From Trueperaceae bacterium (GTDB lineage: Bacteria > Deinococcota > Deinococci > Deinococcales > Trueperaceae), in NCBI GenBank assembly GCA_011390455.1, contig JAABSI010000030.1, forward strand, positions 15,013 through 32,521: a stretch of 17,509 nucleotides of DNA. Direction: 5' to 3'. Made by a program: the position numbers and the translations under genes. Positions 15,393 through 17,509 of this stretch are shown here, in pieces. Below the pieces are notes generated by a model. That model searched no databases. It was not told where the DNA came from and saw only the letters and a list, made by a program, of their open reading frames with translations. Every line of letters starts with the position of its first letter. Position 1 is the first letter of the stretch.

Positions 15393-17509
15393 TCAGGCGT
15401 TCCGGTCGGCCTCTTCGGCGTCGTCGTCGGCCTGCGCGGCCGCCTCGGCCGCGTCTTCCGCAGCGGCTTCGCTGGCGGCGGCGGCGTGCGCGGCGTCGTG
15501 GTCCGCGTCCTGTGCAGCTTCCGCCACGGCTTCGGGCGCAGCGGCCGGTGCATCGCTGGTCGCCTCGGCCTTCGCCGGGCGCTTGCCGTCGCGGAAGGCC
15601 GCCGTGAGGAGCGCGGCCGCTTCGGCGGCGTCGATCGCGTTCTCGGCGTCGACGGGCGCTTCTTCGCTCGCCGCAGCCTTGGGCGCGGCGGCCGGCTTGG
15701 GCGCCGGGGCAGCTTCGCCTTCGGGCTTGGCTTCGGTCTTGGCTTCGGTCTTGGCCTCCGCCTTGTCGGCCTTCGGCTCTTCCTTCGCTTCGCTCAGGCC
15801 GAACTGCGCGAAGAGGTCGGCGTAGACGTCGCCCAGCTTGGTCGTCGCCTTACCGCCACCCGCTTCGGACGCGGCGTAGCTGTAGTCGTAGTCGATGCCC
15901 TTGCTGCGACGGCCACCGCGACGACCGCCCTGGCGGTTGGCGGAGGGACCGCGCGCCGCGGGGCCGCCCGTACCCATCTCGTCGTACCCGCCGGCGCCCG
16001 CCGTGAACGGCAGGAGGCGCTTGCGCGAGAGGCTGGCGCGCTGCTCGACGGGGTCGATGTTGAGGATGACCGCCGTGACTTCGTCGCCGCGCTTGAAGTG
16101 CTCGTTGATGTCCTCGATGTGCTCGTGGGCGAGCTCGGAGATGTGCACCAGACCCTCGATGCCCTCTTCGATCTCCATGAACACGCCGAACTCGGTGATC
16201 CCGGTGATGGGGCCGGTGATCTCGGTCCCCGGCGGGTACCGGTCGGGCAAGCTGCTCCACGGATCGGGCTGGGTCTGACGGAGACCGAGCGAGATCCGCT
16301 GCTGCTGGGTGTCGATCTTGAGGATCATCGTCTCGACCTCGTCGCCCTCGGTCACGATTTCCTTGGGATGACGGACGCGCTTGGTCCAGCTCATCTCGGA
16401 GACGTGAATGAGGCCCTCGAGGCCGGGTTCGATCTCGACGAACGCGCCGAAGGGCGTCAGGTTGGTGACCTTGCCCGCCACGCGCTGGCCGATGACGTAG
16501 TTTGCCAAGACGTCCTGCCAAGGGTTCGGCAGCAGCGTCTTCATCGACAGGTTGATGCGCTCGCGCTCGAGGTCCATGTCGAGGATCTCGACCTTGACCT
16601 TCTCGCCGACCTTGACGACGTCGCGGGGGTGGTTGAACCGCCCGTGCGTGAGTTCGCTGCGGTGGACGAGGCCATCGATGCCGCCGAGGTTGACGAAGAC
16701 TCCGAAATCGGTGATCTCGACGACTTCACCTTCGGTGCGGTAGCCGGGCTCGAGATGCTTGAGCGTCTCGGACTTCTGCTCGGCGATCTCGGTCTCGAGG
16801 ATCGCGCGCCGCGAGATGATCACGCGGTTGCGGCGACGGTTGAGCTCGATGATCTTGACCTTCATGCGCTGGCCGACGTAGGGGTCGAGCTCGTTCACCC
16901 GACGGATGTCGACCTGGCTGGCCGGCAGGAAGGCGCGAACGCCGAGGCTCGCCACGAGGCCACCGCGAACCTTCTCGATGATCTCGACTTCGACCGGCTT
17001 CTCCTTCTCGAAGACCTCTTGGAGCAGGTTCCAAGCGCGCTCGGCATCGGCACGGCGCTTCGAGAGGATGATCGTGTTGTTCGGGACGTCCGAGCGGACG
17101 ACGTACACCAGGACGGAGTCGCCAGGCTTGAGGTACTGCGCGGCCTCCTCTTGGTTGCTGTCGTGCTCGAAGATCTGGTTGTACGGGAGCAGGCCCTCGA
17201 TCTTGGCGCCGACGTCGACGACGATGCCGTCCTGGGCGAGCATGATGACCTCGCCTTGGGTGATCATGCCGCGGTGCACCGGCTTGCGGGCCAGTTGCTC
17301 GTCGGACGCAGCGAGAACGTCTTCCATCGTGATCTCGTCGTCGGAGAGATCCGCGATGGTAGAGGCACCCGCTGGGGCGGTCTGGTCGGACGGGGACGCG
17401 GCAGCGGTAGGGGACGACTCGGTGGGGGTCGATTCCGCTACAGCGCCGGTGCCCTGCTCAGCAGCCGCAGTGGGGTCCTGGGAGACGTTCGTCTCTTGGG
17501 TGGGGTCGG
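15393..17509 (-). CDS. rpsA: 30S ribosomal protein S1, N-terminus cut by the window edge
   Basis: An RNA-binding protein that brings mRNA to the small ribosomal subunit. At least 704 residues are visible. Counting from the Met at 17327, five S1 (OB-fold) domains lie at about 18-90, 110-175, 196-264, 281-349 and 367-436, the last three with classic G-F/A-F-V/M and LIHVSE/LVHISE motifs. A Gly/Arg-rich segment follows ([13 protein letters not shown], 465-477), then a conserved-looking patch [15 protein letters not shown] (497-511). An Ala/Glu/Lys-rich disordered tail runs to 644. The 60 codons upstream of that Met are open to the window edge, contain no start codon and encode an acidic Thr/Ser/Ala-rich stretch. 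The Met at 17327 has no Shine-Dalgarno or -10 box, so the true start probably lies outside the window. The neighbour upstream is unknown. A strong hairpin follows the stop. Confidence 0.95.
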   Translation of the reverse strand, partial: DPTQETNVSQDPTAAAEQGTGAVAESTPTESSPTAAASPSDQTAPAGASTIADLSDDEITMEDVLAASDEQLARKPVHRGMITQGEVIMLAQDGIVVDVGAKIEGLLPYNQIFEHDSNQEEAAQYLKPGDSVLVYVVRSDVPNNTIILSKRRADAERAWNLLQEVFEKEKPVEVEIIEKVRGGLVASLGVRAFLPASQVDIRRVNELDPYVGQRMKVKIIELNRRRNRVIISRRAILETEIAEQKSETLKHLEPGYRTEGEVVEITDFGVFVNLGGIDGLVHRSELTHGRFNHPRDVVKVGEKVKVEILDMDLERERINLSMKTLLPNPWQDVLANYVIGQRVAGKVTNLTPFGAFVEIEPGLEGLIHVSEMSWTKRVRHPKEIVTEGDEVETMILKIDTQQQRISLGLRQTQPDPWSSLPDRYPPGTEITGPITGITEFGVFMEIEEGIEGLVHISELAHEHIEDINEHFKRGDEVTAVILNIDPVEQRASLSRKRLLPFTAGAGGYDEMGTGGPAARGPSANRQGGRRGGRRSKGIDYDYSYAASEAGGGKATTKLGDVYADLFAQFGLSEAKEEPKADKAEAKTEAKTEAKPEGEAAPAPKPAAAPKAAASEEAPVDAENAIDAAEAAALLTAAFRDGKRPAKAEATSDAPAAAPEAVAEAAQDADHDAAHAAAASEAAAEDAAEAAAQADDDAEEADRNA
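15726..15761 (-). repeat. 12-bp tandem repeat in the rpsA tail
   Basis: CTTGGCTTCGGT occurs twice in perfect tandem, followed by a third copy with three changes. It encodes AK(T/A)E-type tetrapeptides in the Lys/Ala/Glu-rich tail of S1. Such repeats expand and contract by slippage, so tail length probably varies among close relatives. Confidence 0.8.

Noticed and set aside
13208..15553. A 781-codon minus-strand frame over mnmA, lemA and htpX
   Set aside because: It crosses three genes with conserved motifs and a terminator, and the product is Arg/His/Pro-rich with no domain.

Overview
This is a very GC-rich bacterial window with an ordinary chromosomal layout: ten clear genes, two cut by the window edges, packed with almost no spare DNA. 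The best guess for the source is a Deinococcota bacterium, perhaps of the Truepera type. Four things support this. The arginyl-tRNA synthetase fragment resembles the Thermus enzyme as I remember it, including the MSGRKG form of the KMSKS loop. RecJ carries the long C-terminal extra domain known from Deinococcus RecJ. A ribosomal protein S1 with unstructured tails is present. Two genes appear to have a TANNNT -10 box only 6-8 bases before the start codon and no Shine-Dalgarno, as in the leaderless genes common in that phylum. No marker gene here proves the assignment.

Layout. The 3' two-thirds or more of argS (+) opens the window. A 1060-residue BTAD/STAND-ATPase/TPR regulator (+) follows, then an exported blue-copper cupredoxin (+). 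Converging on the cupredoxin is a large FAD plus Fe-S plus CCG-domain 2-hydroxyacid dehydrogenase of the YdiJ type (-). Divergent from that is a PAS-PAS-HD-GYP cyclic-di-GMP phosphodiesterase (+), which runs head-on into recJ (-). recJ is preceded by, and overlaps in GTGA fashion, a small two-helix LapA/DUF1049 membrane protein (-). Divergent from lapA is mnmA (+), then a lemA-htpX (M48 protease) pair (+). A strong hairpin separates htpX from the converging rpsA (-), whose N-terminus lies beyond the right edge.

How the genes work together. Most are housekeeping: translation (argS, mnmA, rpsA), recombination and repair (recJ), and membrane protein quality control (lemA-htpX). Electron-transfer genes (cupredoxin, YdiJ-like enzyme) and signalling genes (STAND regulator, HD-GYP) sit between them. 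Only lapA-recJ, lemA-htpX (perhaps with mnmA) and possibly the regulator-cupredoxin pair look like transcription units. No rRNA, tRNA, IS element, phage gene or CRISPR array is visible. No gene-free stretch exceeds about 175 bases.

I do not see a clear new multi-gene system. The points most worth a second look are the S1 protein with long disordered tails, the translational coupling of a membrane protein to RecJ, the STAND regulator beside a cupredoxin with an unexplained C-terminal tail, a TANNNT 9-mer that brackets mnmA, and a small upstream reading frame that ends on the ATG of the HD-GYP gene.
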